Source: Ruminiclostridium sp.
GTDB lineage: Bacteria; Bacillota; Clostridia; Oscillospirales; Ruminococcaceae
Reading direction: 5' to 3'
Assembly: GCA_016282095.1 (NCBI GenBank)
Contig: JAEEJW010000150.1
Coordinates: 1-39,189 of the forward strand
DNA length: 39,189 bases
Shown here: in pieces, positions 24,278 to 32,237 of the stretch
Layout: every line of letters begins with the position of its first letter
Numbering within the stretch: position 1 is the first letter of the stretch
Position numbers and translations under genes: made by a program
Notes under the pieces: generated by a model
Databases searched by the model: none
Seen by the model: the letters and a program-made list of their open reading frames with translations, nothing else
What the model was told of the DNA's origin: nothing

Positions 24278-24471
24278 TTCTTGTGTCCTCGTCTTTCTTT
24301 TGTTTTATTTCATATCTTTTTCTGCATGAGCGAAGCCCACGGTTCCGTATATATTGCCGGATAAATCGAAAAACGGCATCCGGAGTTTTCCGGAGCGCTT
24401 CTGTCTGAGTGTGGTCCGGACCTCGGTATCCGGAAACAGAATGTCCGTGTGAGCTCCTTATATATACATAC
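24278..24471 (-). promoter_or_regulatory. Structured 5' leader of hisS
   Basis: About 194 nt from the predicted start to the TTG codon. CCGGA/TCCGG occur several times and can pair in alternative ways: TCCGGA...TCCGGA at 24379-24394 and 24415-24434. A small hairpin with TTC loop and a GGAACC sequence lie at about 24320-24345. GGAACC recalls the T-box acceptor-binding bulge (UGGNACC), but I cannot identify a specifier loop or a terminator with U-run, so T-box is only a possibility. Confidence 0.4.
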
Positions 24472-24477
24472 ATATTA

Positions 24478-24506
24478 ATTATAACATTCCCGCGCTTTTT
24501 CGTCAA
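24478..24506 (-). promoter_or_regulatory. Sigma-A promoter of hisS
   Basis: On the minus strand TTGACG (24501-24506), 17-bp spacer, TATAAT (24478-24483). Confidence 0.85.
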
Positions 24507-24612
24507 TCGGTTTTTTATTGTTGCAATAGCACAATTTTTACTGCCGTTTCTTCTTCCTTTATCGTTATTTTGCGGTTTATAAAGGAATTTTGAAAAAAAT
24601 CCGCAAACTCTA

Positions 24613-24641
24613 TTGACAAATCGGTTTTCCCGTGATAAAAT
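24613..24641 (+). promoter_or_regulatory. Sigma-A promoter of tRNA-Ser
   Basis: TTGACA (24613-24618), 17-bp spacer, TAAAAT (24636-24641), 49 bp before the mature 5' end. Confidence 0.8.
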
Positions 24642-24690
24642 ATCATAGTATTAAAGAGAAAATCAAATATCCAAGGGTAAACCAATTTAT

Positions 24691-24782
24691 GGAGAAGTCG
24701 CGTAGTTGGTCGAGCGCGCGCGATTGGAAATCGCGTAACCGTCAAAAGCGGTTCGAGGGTTCGAATCCCTCCTTCTCCGCCA
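24691..24782 (+). tRNA. tRNA-Ser (anticodon GGA)
   Basis: 92 nt with encoded CCA. Acceptor stem GGAGAAG (24691-24697) pairs with CTTCTCC (24772-24778), discriminator G, CCA at 24780-24782. Anticodon stem CGCGA/TCGCG encloses TTGGAAA with anticodon GGA at 24726-24728. A long variable arm (AACCG...CGGTT) is the class II hallmark of tRNA-Ser, and GGTTCGAATCC is the T arm. It reads UCC/UCU serine codons. Confidence 0.97.
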
Positions 24783-24808
24783 TTAATGTGGTATCCACAT
24801 CGTTGAAC

Positions 24809-24834
24809 CGTCTGCTGCTTTCCGGCAGCGGACG
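24809..24834 (+). terminator. Hairpin downstream of tRNA-Ser
   Basis: CGTCTGCTGC (24809-24818) pairs with GCAGCGGACG (24825-24834), 10 bp with one G-T pair, followed by AATTTCT: a moderate terminator. Confidence 0.5.
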
Positions 24835-24864
24835 AATTTCTATCTTGCAGCCTTCAGTCACATC

Positions 24865-24931
24865 AGGTGAAAGGAAGTTTGCGAATGTCTGCTTTGTAAA
24901 TTTGCAGACATTACATAAATGTCAGTCACCT
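24865..24931 (+). other. Nested inverted repeat upstream of the secreted protein gene
   Basis: AGGTGA (24865-24870) with TCACCT (24926-24931) encloses a perfect 9-bp stem, AATGTCTGC (24884-24892) with GCAGACATT (24904-24912). It could be an RNA element in the 5' leader of the gene at 25034 or the 3' end of the tRNA transcript. A palindrome TTAAAT/ATTTAA follows at 24946-24961. I see no gene between the tRNA and 25034. Confidence 0.4.
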
Positions 24932-25033
24932 AAAGCGGCGGACAGTTAAATAATAATTTAATGCCGTGTGGAATTTTTATTCTGTGCGGTATATTTTATA
25001 TATGACCTTTATGAGATGTAACCGGAGGATAAT

Positions 25034-25960
25034 ATGACTAAAGTAAATAAGATAATTTCTGCGCTGACCGCTCTTGCGGCTTCGGCAATGCTGACAGTCT
25101 CTGCGGGAGCCGCGCTCACGGAAGTTCCCTCCCCGTCTGAATACCTTAATTCCGACAGCGAGACATGGCAGTTCGTGCTTCCCGAAAAGCATAACAGCTA
25201 TGCAGTGGGTCTCACGAAAATGGACCTCATCGTAACGTTCGACGGCGACAGTGCGGAGTACAACAAGGAAAAGACCGACGGCTACTATGATAATGAGGCC
25301 GCCAAGCCCTTCGCGGATTTCGAGGGCTATCTCGGCATAGGCGCCAGCGTGAAGATCGGAGACAGGGAGGATAACTGGTTCTCGTTTTCCTACAAATCCC
25401 TCAATTCGCTCGGCACCGGCGATTATGTTGATATAAAGAAGCTCAATGACAATACCTACCTGTTCAGCTGTACCTTATCAAATGTCGAGGTACTCCCTAC
25501 GGATCGCGATATACAGCTCTGCTTTAAAGAATGGGCCAATAAATCCGATTACTATAAACTTACGGTTCACGAATTCTACGCTTATGGTCCCGACGGTTCG
25601 GTAGCAATTTACTCCGACGGTTCCGGCAACGCGGAATTCGGCACACATGAGGCATTTGACCCCACTTCCTACGGCGGAGCTCCCGCAGAGACGACCACGG
25701 CAGCCGAAACAACAACGGCGGCTCCCGAAACCACCGCATCTTCCGAAGCAGCTGAAACCACAGATGCCGTGACTGCCACAGAGGCCGCGGCGACGACCGG
25801 AGCAGCCACTACAAAAAGCGGTACCGTGCAGAGCGCGAGCACTGCGGATTACGGTTCGAGAGACTCCTCGCTGCTGATCGTCGGCATCGTCGCGGGTGTC
25901 CTGATAATAGGTGTATTAGTGGGAATAATAGTATTTGCGGCAAAAAGAAAGAAGCAGTAA
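25034..25960 (+). CDS. Secreted, C-terminally anchored surface protein with Thr-rich stalk
   Basis: 308 residues from ATG 25034 (CCGGAGG site). Signal peptide to about residue 26 (cleavage near SAGA-A), a soluble domain of about 180 residues (28-210) rich in aromatic and Asp residues with no family I recognise, a Thr/Ala/Glu stalk (about 215-270, repeats of ETTTAA), then a membrane helix (about 280-302) and a KRKKQ tail. The end resembles a cell-wall sorting region, but I find no LPxTG or NPxTx motif before the helix, so it is more likely simply membrane-anchored. A small anchor-like protein follows 50 bp on. Confidence 0.85.
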   Translation: MTKVNKIISALTALAASAMLTVSAGAALTEVPSPSEYLNSDSETWQFVLPEKHNSYAVGLTKMDLIVTFDGDSAEYNKEKTDGYYDNEAAKPFADFEGYLGIGASVKIGDREDNWFSFSYKSLNSLGTGDYVDIKKLNDNTYLFSCTLSNVEVLPTDRDIQLCFKEWANKSDYYKLTVHEFYAYGPDGSVAIYSDGSGNAEFGTHEAFDPTSYGGAPAETTTAAETTTAAPETTASSEAAETTDAVTATEAAATTGAATTKSGTVQSASTADYGSRDSSLLIVGIVAGVLIIGVLVGIIVFAAKRKKQ

Positions 25961-26010
25961 AGAAAAGGACACGTCGGAAGTGAAGGCTTCCGCGGGAAAG
26001 GCGGTCAGTT

Positions 26011-26181
26011 ATGACTATCGAAAATGTTATCGCGGCACTTAACCCCGCAACAGGCACCGAGCTCCCGATATGGCTCTTTATAGTTTCCGGTGTGGTGCTG
26101 GTCGGCTGTATCGTAGGCGCGATAGTGTCGAAGCAGATGAAAAACAAAAATTCCAAGAAGAACGGCAGAAAAAGAAAATGA
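26011..26181 (+). CDS. 56-residue membrane protein with NPATG and a sorting-signal-like layout
   Basis: Reads MTIENVIAALNPATGTELP, then a hydrophobic helix (about 19-40, IWLFIVSGVVLVGCIVGAIV) and a strongly basic tail (KQMKNKNSKKNGRKRK). It starts at ATG 26011 with a weak GGCGG-type ribosome site and ends 5 bp before a good terminator. NPATG, helix and basic tail give the order of a class B sortase sorting signal (NPQTN, NPKTG in known substrates), but there is no signal peptide, so export is not explained. It could instead be a plain single-pass peptide. The gene is small but the codon pattern and terminator support it. Confidence 0.6.
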   Translation: MTIENVIAALNPATGTELPIWLFIVSGVVLVGCIVGAIVSKQMKNKNSKKNGRKRK

Positions 26182-26186
26182 TATTT

Positions 26187-26221
26187 AAGCGCCTGTCAGT
26201 ATGAACAGGCGCTTTTGTTTT
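26187..26221 (+). terminator. Terminator after the 56-residue membrane protein
   Basis: AAGCGCCTGT (26187-26196) pairs with ACAGGCGCTT (26205-26214), followed by TTGTTTT. Confidence 0.85.
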
Positions 26222-26239
26222 ATGATACGGAGAAATGAA

Positions 26240-27970
26240 ATGAAGAAACTGCTGGGATATCTGAAAAAAGGATACCTGAAAGAAACCATACTCAGCCCGC
26301 TGTTCAAGTGCATTGAAGCTGTGCTGGAGCTGTTCGTCCCGCTTGTTGTGGCATATATGATAGACGAGGGCATACAGTACGGAGACACGGAAACGGTAGT
26401 CCGCTCCTGTATACTGCTGGTGGGCCTCGGTGTTGCGGGTCTGGCATTTTCGATAACTGCTCAGTATTTCGCTGCCAGAGCTGCGACCGGGTTTGCGCGT
26501 ACAGTCGGAAACGCTCTTTTCGCTCATATACAGGGCCTTTCCTACACAGACATTGACGAAATGGGAACATCTACCCTCATGACCCGCATGACCGGTGATC
26601 TGAGTCAGGTGCAGACCGGTGTGAATATGACGCTGCGACTGCTGCTGCGTTCGCCGTTCATCGTGTTCGGCGCCATGATCATGGCGTTCACGATAGATGT
26701 ACCCTCGGCGCTGATATTTGCTCTTGCCATACCGGTGCTGTCTGTGGTGGTATTCGGCATAATGCTGGCTGGAATGAAACTCTACGGAAAGGTACGAGCC
26801 GGACTGGACAAGCTGCTCCGCCGCACCCGTGAGAACCTGAACGGCTCCCGCGTTATACGCGCATTTTGTATGGAAGACAGCGAGATCGGGGCATTCCGGG
26901 CAGACAATGACACACTTACCCGCGACCAGCTCATTTCGGGTCGTATATCTGCATTGATGAACCCCCTCACCTTCGTGCTCATAAACCTTGCTATCGTCAT
27001 TCTGATACATCAGGGAGCCCTTCGTGTTGAGGAAGGCATACTCACCCAGGGTGCTGTTATAGCGCTGTACAACTATATGTCGCAGATACTCGTCGAGCTC
27101 ATAAAGCTGGCAAATCTCATAATCACCATAACCAAGGCTGCCGCCTGCGGCAAACGCATACAGGCAGTGCTGGACGGCGGAGAAGGCATGAAGGAGGGCA
27201 CACGCTCCGAGGGTGAGCCCGGAGCGCAGTATGCCGTGGAGTTCCGCCATGCAGATCTGCGCTACAAGAGTGCCTCGGAAAACTCGCTTACAAACATAGA
27301 CTTCACCGTGAAGCACGGCGAGGTCATAGGCATCATCGGCGGCACAGGCTCCGGTAAGACTTCGCTGGTCGATCTGATACCGCGTTTCTATGATGTGACG
27401 GGCGGTGCGGTACTTGTTGACGGTGTTGATGTGCGCGAGTACACGACCGAAGCCCTGCGCTCAAAGATAGGTATAGTTCCCCAGCGCGCTGTGCTGTTCA
27501 GCGGGACTGTCCGCGACAATATGCTCTGGCGTGCGCCTGAGGCTTCCGACGATGAAATAATGCACGCCATTGACATAGCGCAGGCGCGCGAGGTCATCGA
27601 AAAGAAAGAAGGCGGGCTTGACGCGCAGGTCGGGCAGGGAGGAAAGAACTTCTCGGGCGGTCAGCGACAGCGTCTGACCATAGCCCGCGCACTTGTGGGT
27701 TCGCCGGAGATAGTCATACTGGACGACAGCGCTTCGGCACTGGACTTCGCTACGGACGCGGCGCTCCGCAAGGCTCTGCGCACCCTCGAAAATACGACGG
27801 TCTTCATAGTGTCTCAGCGGACGAGTTCTATAATGCACGCGGACAAGATAATCGTTCTCGACGACGGGCATCCCGCCGGGATCGGAACACACGACGAGCT
27901 CCTCGAAAGCTGTGACGTTTACCGTGAGATCTACGACTCGCAGTTCAGAAAGGAGGGCAGGGCGGTATGA
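26240..27970 (+). CDS. ABC exporter half-transporter with degenerate ATPase site
   Basis: 576 residues from ATG 26240 (CGGAG site); an earlier in-frame Met at 26201 overlaps the terminator. Six membrane helices (to about 310) then an NBD with Walker A GGTGSGKTS, signature FSGGQRQR and Walker B VILDDSASALD. After Walker B the catalytic Glu is Asp, the pattern of the degenerate subunit in heterodimeric exporters such as TM287/TM288 and BmrCD. The next gene, overlapping by four bases, is canonical. Together they form one drug or lipid exporter. Substrate unknown. Confidence 0.94.
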   Translation: MKKLLGYLKKGYLKETILSPLFKCIEAVLELFVPLVVAYMIDEGIQYGDTETVVRSCILLVGLGVAGLAFSITAQYFAARAATGFARTVGNALFAHIQGLSYTDIDEMGTSTLMTRMTGDLSQVQTGVNMTLRLLLRSPFIVFGAMIMAFTIDVPSALIFALAIPVLSVVVFGIMLAGMKLYGKVRAGLDKLLRRTRENLNGSRVIRAFCMEDSEIGAFRADNDTLTRDQLISGRISALMNPLTFVLINLAIVILIHQGALRVEEGILTQGAVIALYNYMSQILVELIKLANLIITITKAAACGKRIQAVLDGGEGMKEGTRSEGEPGAQYAVEFRHADLRYKSASENSLTNIDFTVKHGEVIGIIGGTGSGKTSLVDLIPRFYDVTGGAVLVDGVDVREYTTEALRSKIGIVPQRAVLFSGTVRDNMLWRAPEASDDEIMHAIDIAQAREVIEKKEGGLDAQVGQGGKNFSGGQRQRLTIARALVGSPEIVILDDSASALDFATDAALRKALRTLENTTVFIVSQRTSSIMHADKIIVLDDGHPAGIGTHDELLESCDVYREIYDSQFRKEGRAV

Positions 27971-29712
27971 AGAACAAAGGGACTCTGCGCAGAGTAATGC
28001 GCTATATAAAGCGCTATATGCCTCTCATCGTGCTTTCCACCCTGCTGGCGGCTCTTTCGGTGGCCGGTACGCTCTCGATACCGATAATCATAGGAAACGC
28101 GATAGATTTTCTCGTTCCGCCCGACGGAAGCCACAGTCTCCGCTGGAACGACATAATCGGCTGTCTGCTCACGGCGGGCATAATAGCAGGCATAACGGCG
28201 CTGCTGCAATGGCTGATGAACGTCATAAACAACCGCATCGCATTCAATGTGGTGCGTGACATACGAAACGACGCTTTTGAGCATATTGAAAAGCTCCCCT
28301 TCTCGTACCTCGACACTGTAAGCACCGGCGACATCGTGAGCCGCGTGATAACGGATGCCGATCAGTTCGCAGACGGACTGCTGCTCGGTTTCTCGCAGCT
28401 TTTTACAGGCGTGGTGACCATACTCGGAACGCTGGTATTCATGCTGACACTCGACCCGCTGATAACGCTGGTCGTCGTTGTGCTTACGCCTGTTTCGCTG
28501 TTCGCCGCCAGACGTATAGCCAACGGCACTTACAGTATGTTCAAAAAGCGTTCGGAAACCCTCGGTGAACAGACTGCCTACATTGATGAGATCATCGGCA
28601 ATCAGAAAACAGTCAAGGCCTTCTGCCGGGAGGACGAGTCGATAGAGAAGTTCGCGGAGATAAACTCACGGCTCGAAAAGTATTCTCTCAAAGCAACATT
28701 CTGGTCGTCGCTGACAAACCCGGTAACACGTTTCGTGAACGCCCTCGTTTATGCGGCGGTCGGAGTATTCGGAGCGATATCCGCCATAAACGGCGGAATA
28801 ACCGTCGGAGCGCTGTCCTGCTTCTTAAGCTACGCAAACCAGTATACCAAGCCGTTCAACGAGATCTCCGGCGTGGTGACCGAGCTCCAGAACGCTCTCG
28901 CCTGTGCGGGCAGACTGTTCGCGCTTATCGAAGCAGAGCCGCAGGTTCCCGAGCCGGAAAACGCAGTCGCCCTCACAGATGTGCGCGGCAGTATCACGGC
29001 TCGTGATGTGAGCTTCTCATATACTCCGGACAGAAAACTCATCGAGCATCTTGAGCTCGACATAAAGCCCGGTCAGAAAGTGGCGATCGTAGGTCCCACG
29101 GGCTGCGGCAAGACTACGTTCATAAACCTGCTTATGCGCTTCTACGATGTGACAGGCGGTACCATAAGCGCCGACGGTCACGATATACGCGGGGTGACAC
29201 GCAGGAGCCTGCGCAGTTCCTTCGGAATGGTACTTCAGGATACGATACTGATATCCGGAACGATCCGCGACAATATCAGAATGGGAAAGCCCGACGCAAC
29301 GGACGAGGAGATCATAGCCGCTGCGAAAGCCTCCCATGCTCACAGCTTCATCAAGCGCCTGCCCGACAAGTACGATACCGTCATCGGTGAGGACGGAGGC
29401 AGTCTTTCACAGGGGCAGAAGCAGCTGCTCTGCATTTCGAGAATAATGCTTTGCCTGCCGCCTATGCTCATACTGGATGAAGCAACATCGTCCATAGACA
29501 CGAGAACCGAGCTGAAGATCCAGGATGCTTTTACAAAGCTGATGAAAGGCAGGACCAGCTTCATAGTTGCGCACCGCCTGTCTACGATACGCGACGCCGA
29601 CCTGATACTCGTTATGAATAACGGCAGCATCATCGAAAAGGGAAGACACGAAGAACTGCTTGAAAAGGGCGGCTTTTATGCAAACCTTTATAACAGTCAG
29701 TTTGCTGAGTGA
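27967..29712 (+). CDS. ABC exporter half-transporter with canonical ATPase site
   Basis: 581 residues; ATG overlaps the TGA of the partner (ATGA). Six membrane helices, then an NBD with Walker A GPTGCGKTT, signature LSQGQKQLL and Walker B MLILDEATSSIDTRTE with catalytic Glu. LSQGQ in place of LSGGQ is common in the TM288-type partner and completes the degenerate site with the first subunit's Asp. A heterodimer is the natural reading. The operon ends in the shared terminator at 29842. Confidence 0.95.
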   Translation: MKNKGTLRRVMRYIKRYMPLIVLSTLLAALSVAGTLSIPIIIGNAIDFLVPPDGSHSLRWNDIIGCLLTAGIIAGITALLQWLMNVINNRIAFNVVRDIRNDAFEHIEKLPFSYLDTVSTGDIVSRVITDADQFADGLLLGFSQLFTGVVTILGTLVFMLTLDPLITLVVVVLTPVSLFAARRIANGTYSMFKKRSETLGEQTAYIDEIIGNQKTVKAFCREDESIEKFAEINSRLEKYSLKATFWSSLTNPVTRFVNALVYAAVGVFGAISAINGGITVGALSCFLSYANQYTKPFNEISGVVTELQNALACAGRLFALIEAEPQVPEPENAVALTDVRGSITARDVSFSYTPDRKLIEHLELDIKPGQKVAIVGPTGCGKTTFINLLMRFYDVTGGTISADGHDIRGVTRRSLRSSFGMVLQDTILISGTIRDNIRMGKPDATDEEIIAAAKASHAHSFIKRLPDKYDTVIGEDGGSLSQGQKQLLCISRIMLCLPPMLILDEATSSIDTRTELKIQDAFTKLMKGRTSFIVAHRLSTIRDADLILVMNNGSIIEKGRHEELLEKGGFYANLYNSQFAE

Positions 29713-29841
29713 GCCTCGGTGAAGAAGGCGGCAGGGAAGAGAAAAATCACTCTCACCCTTTTCCGTAAATTCGCACCGCTTTGCCTTGCTGCCCGCTATA
29801 TAGTGCCATTGTCCATAAAAATACACTGAAAGCATAAAAAT

Positions 29842-29874
29842 ATCTGCTCCCTTTGACTATCAAAAGGAGCAGAT
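29842..29874. terminator. Bidirectional terminator with CTGCTCC core
   Basis: ATCTGCTCCCTTT (29842-29854) pairs with AAAAGGAGCAGAT (29862-29874), with T-runs on both strands. It ends the ABC exporter operon and the convergent acyltransferase-lipoprotein operon. It is the reverse complement of the 22930 hairpin apart from two loop bases. Confidence 0.85.
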
Positions 29875-30000
29875 TTCTTTTTAATTTAATAACGAAGTGG
29901 TTTAAGTTTTTTGGGAGGGGGTCCGGGGGAACCCTTTTGTTCACAAAAGGGTTCCCCCGGGCTCGAGCGGCAGCGACCTCTCAAGCGTCAGCGACTACTG
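29842..30000 (-). repeat. 3'-UTR repeat cassette E (after the lipoprotein gene)
   Basis: In minus-strand order: GTCGCTGACGCTTGAG and GTCGCTGCCGCTCGAG units, a palindrome (29925-29940 with 29943-29958), the AT-rich spacer and the terminator, as in cassette D but inverted. Another GCTCGAG-x-GGCAG remnant lies at 30023-30034, between it and the lipoprotein stop. Confidence 0.85.
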
Positions 30001-30044
30001 CATGAAACTAACGTCGGCTCGCCGGCTCGAGCGGCAGGGCAGGC

Positions 30045-30728
30045 TTACAGCGGGAGATCCATATCCTCGGAAGAGAGGGAGAAAGTCTTGCCGGTATCCT
30101 CATCGAAGGAGACGGAGAAGCTGAAGGAGCCGTCTCTGTAGATATACATGAAGCCGTAATCGTCGGCGGGTTCTCCGAGCACTGCCTTGTAATCTTCGGC
30201 GGTGCTCTCGGTGTTCAGGCCGGTTACTGTGGCTGCGTCGGTGCCGGGGTTTTCGACTGTGGTAAATCCGATATCGCAGATAAGGCCGAATTGCGTTACT
30301 GCAAGGTAGATGCCGTCATAAGTGAAGTGCTCTATCTCACCGGCGCCGGGAATGCAGGGCTGAGCCTTGTATGAGGGCTTGCTCTGATCGCCGAGCTTCG
30401 GGATAACATCGTCAGCCTTGTCGCCTATGTTGAAAGTCACACCTCTGTACACGAAAGCGCACTTGTCCTTGATAGAATCACCGACGGGTGCTGCCGGAGC
30501 GGTATCTTTCTCCGATGCTTCCGTAGTATCGGCTGCCGCAGTATCTGCGGCGGTCGTGTCAGCAGGAGCTTCCGTTGTATCTGCTGCGGGAGCCTCTGTG
30601 GTGGCCGCTGTGGTGGTCGTAGCGAGTGCGAGAGTACCGGTCGCGGATTCTTTCTGTCCGTTTGCGCAGCCTGCCGTGCAGATCACACATACAGCTGCTG
30701 TGATAATAGATAAAATTCTTTTCTTCAT
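30045..30728 (-). CDS. Thr-rich lipoprotein of unknown function
   Basis: 227 residues. Signal peptide MKKRILSIITAAVCVICTAGC with lipobox T-A-G-C (Cys21), then an Ala/Thr/Glu/Asp-rich stalk (about 30-80, repeats of ADTTEAP), and a soluble domain of about 140 residues. The domain (RGVTFNIGDKADDVIPKLGD) is about a small all-beta fold with an internal repeat of G-D-x-A or E-x-Y-K-x-V-L-G-E; I do not recognise it. GGAGGT ribosome site at ATG 30728. It follows the DHHW gene by 54 bp on the same strand, so it may be the last gene of the acyltransferase operon. Confidence 0.85.
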   Translation of the reverse strand: MKKRILSIITAAVCVICTAGCANGQKESATGTLALATTTTAATTEAPAADTTEAPADTTAADTAAADTTEASEKDTAPAAPVGDSIKDKCAFVYRGVTFNIGDKADDVIPKLGDQSKPSYKAQPCIPGAGEIEHFTYDGIYLAVTQFGLICDIGFTTVENPGTDAATVTGLNTESTAEDYKAVLGEPADDYGFMYIYRDGSFSFSVSFDEDTGKTFSLSSEDMDLPL

Positions 30729-30782
30729 AACTTTTACCTCCGTTTAATTATATATAGGCAATACCGTATGAAGCCGGTCGGC

Positions 30783-32222
30783 TCATACTGATACACTACC
30801 TGCATTGTATGCCTTACCGCCTGTCACCACCGTGATAGAGCAGCTGCCTGAAAGCCCGGCCTTCTTGTCAATGAACATCGAGAAGCCTTTCGTGCCGGTG
30901 CCGCCGAGAAGCTCGGTCTCATATATCGGAAACGCCTCGAAAACGCGTTTCCCGGTGCTGGTGCCGAATATGACGTATATTCTGCCGCTGCCGGTCTCCG
31001 CGTCCTCCGGGAGACTGCCATACAGCCTGAAGGCATAGCCCTCGTCGCTGAACACAGCCTTTGCTTCACTGTCTGCGGGTATCGCTGCGGGGTCTGAGTC
31101 CGTTCTTTCCGGAGCGAACATATAGGGCGCAGTGGCTATTACATTTTTCAGATTGCGCTCGACGATCTCATAAACGAAGTCCTTGTCTGCGAATGAGCCC
31201 GAAACATCGGGGCGGTTGGTGCGGACAAAATTCGCGCTTGCGTAGTTGTCTATCATAAAGGGCAGCAGGGCTCGTCCGAATGAATCCCGCACCATATACA
31301 GGCTCTTGTTCGGAGCTTTGTTCAGGTTCTGGGTCGTGATATTCATGTCGTTTTCTTCCTTGTCGCTCATGAATATCGCAAGTTGTGCCGCGGTATCGCG
31401 GACGCCTGCCGGGTTCGTGAACCGGAACAGGGAGTAGGTGATATCGAACTCATACTGCCAGTCCATATAGCCGCCTGCCGGATAGAGCAGCTTGTCGAGG
31501 TCGGCGCGCCATATCTGTTCGTATTTGTAGGTCGCGTTCTCATAGGTGTTGTGCGGCCTGCCGAGGGAGTTCATTATCTCGTTGTAGCCGATTATCGCTC
31601 CGAGGTTGTTCCAGTGGGAATCACGGGCGTGATAGATGCCCTTGTCCTTGTTCTCCGTCATCACTTTCAGCATATCTGTATAGTTGATGCCGTACTCGGT
31701 GAGCTTCGCGGAGAGCCTTGTCAGATTATTCTCATCGGCCTTCTTATAACAAGCCGGCATATACTCACCATAGACCGATGCCTTGTTCGGCATGGGCACG
31801 AACGTAAATCTGCCGCCGTCAGCAGTCACTTTCTCTTCAAGCAGCGATAATGTGACCGCAGTGGCGTTCAGCTGGCTTCCGGACATGGCATTGGTGTCCA
31901 TGTAGTCGAACTTCTCACTGTCGTAAAACAGCCAGCCGCCGTTGCTGATAACGTTCGAGGACGCAGTGCTGAGCACCTCGCCCTTTATGAGATTTGCCGC
32001 GGAAAGAAGCTCCGGGCGCATAGGAATGCGGTCATTGAACCACGACTCGAACTGTGTGGAAAAGTCGGTGTTCACACCGTTCTCGTCGATGAAGGCGGGC
32101 ATCTCGGTGAGAGATTTCTTCTCTATTTCGGCGTTGGGCTGTACGAAGGGCATCATAGCCGCCGGAAGCGCGCAGGCAGCGAAAAAAAGTACCGAATAAG
32201 CTATCTTGAATCCTTTTCTCAT
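30783..32222 (-). CDS. DHHW/AlgJ-like SGNH-fold protein (polysaccharide O-acetylation)
   Basis: 479 residues with an N-terminal signal anchor (about 7-25). It has the AlgJ/AlgX-like core: FVPMPNKASVYGEYMP, YHARDSHWNNLGA (Asp201, His203, here D-S-H-W) and MVRDSFGRAL (Ser314), a Ser-His-Asp triad of SGNH hydrolases. In alginate and similar systems this exported partner completes acetyl transfer from the MBOAT protein to the polysaccharide. It starts 15 bp after the MBOAT stop with a GGGAGGCGAT ribosome site. The glycan target is unknown; no polysaccharide synthesis genes are seen. Confidence 0.9.
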   Translation of the reverse strand: MRKGFKIAYSVLFFAACALPAAMMPFVQPNAEIEKKSLTEMPAFIDENGVNTDFSTQFESWFNDRIPMRPELLSAANLIKGEVLSTASSNVISNGGWLFYDSEKFDYMDTNAMSGSQLNATAVTLSLLEEKVTADGGRFTFVPMPNKASVYGEYMPACYKKADENNLTRLSAKLTEYGINYTDMLKVMTENKDKGIYHARDSHWNNLGAIIGYNEIMNSLGRPHNTYENATYKYEQIWRADLDKLLYPAGGYMDWQYEFDITYSLFRFTNPAGVRDTAAQLAIFMSDKEENDMNITTQNLNKAPNKSLYMVRDSFGRALLPFMIDNYASANFVRTNRPDVSGSFADKDFVYEIVERNLKNVIATAPYMFAPERTDSDPAAIPADSEAKAVFSDEGYAFRLYGSLPEDAETGSGRIYVIFGTSTGKRVFEAFPIYETELLGGTGTKGFSMFIDKKAGLSGSCSITVVTGGKAYNAGSVSV

Positions 32223-32237
32223 GATACATCGCCTCCC

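Noticed and set aside
25034-25960. LPxTG-type sortase substrate
   Set aside because: Signal peptide, stalk, helix and KRKKQ tail fit, but no LPxTG or NPxTx precedes the helix.
26078-27316. Minus-strand frame of 412 codons opposite the first ABC subunit
   Set aside because: Antisense shadow; crosses a terminator and has no recognisable domain.
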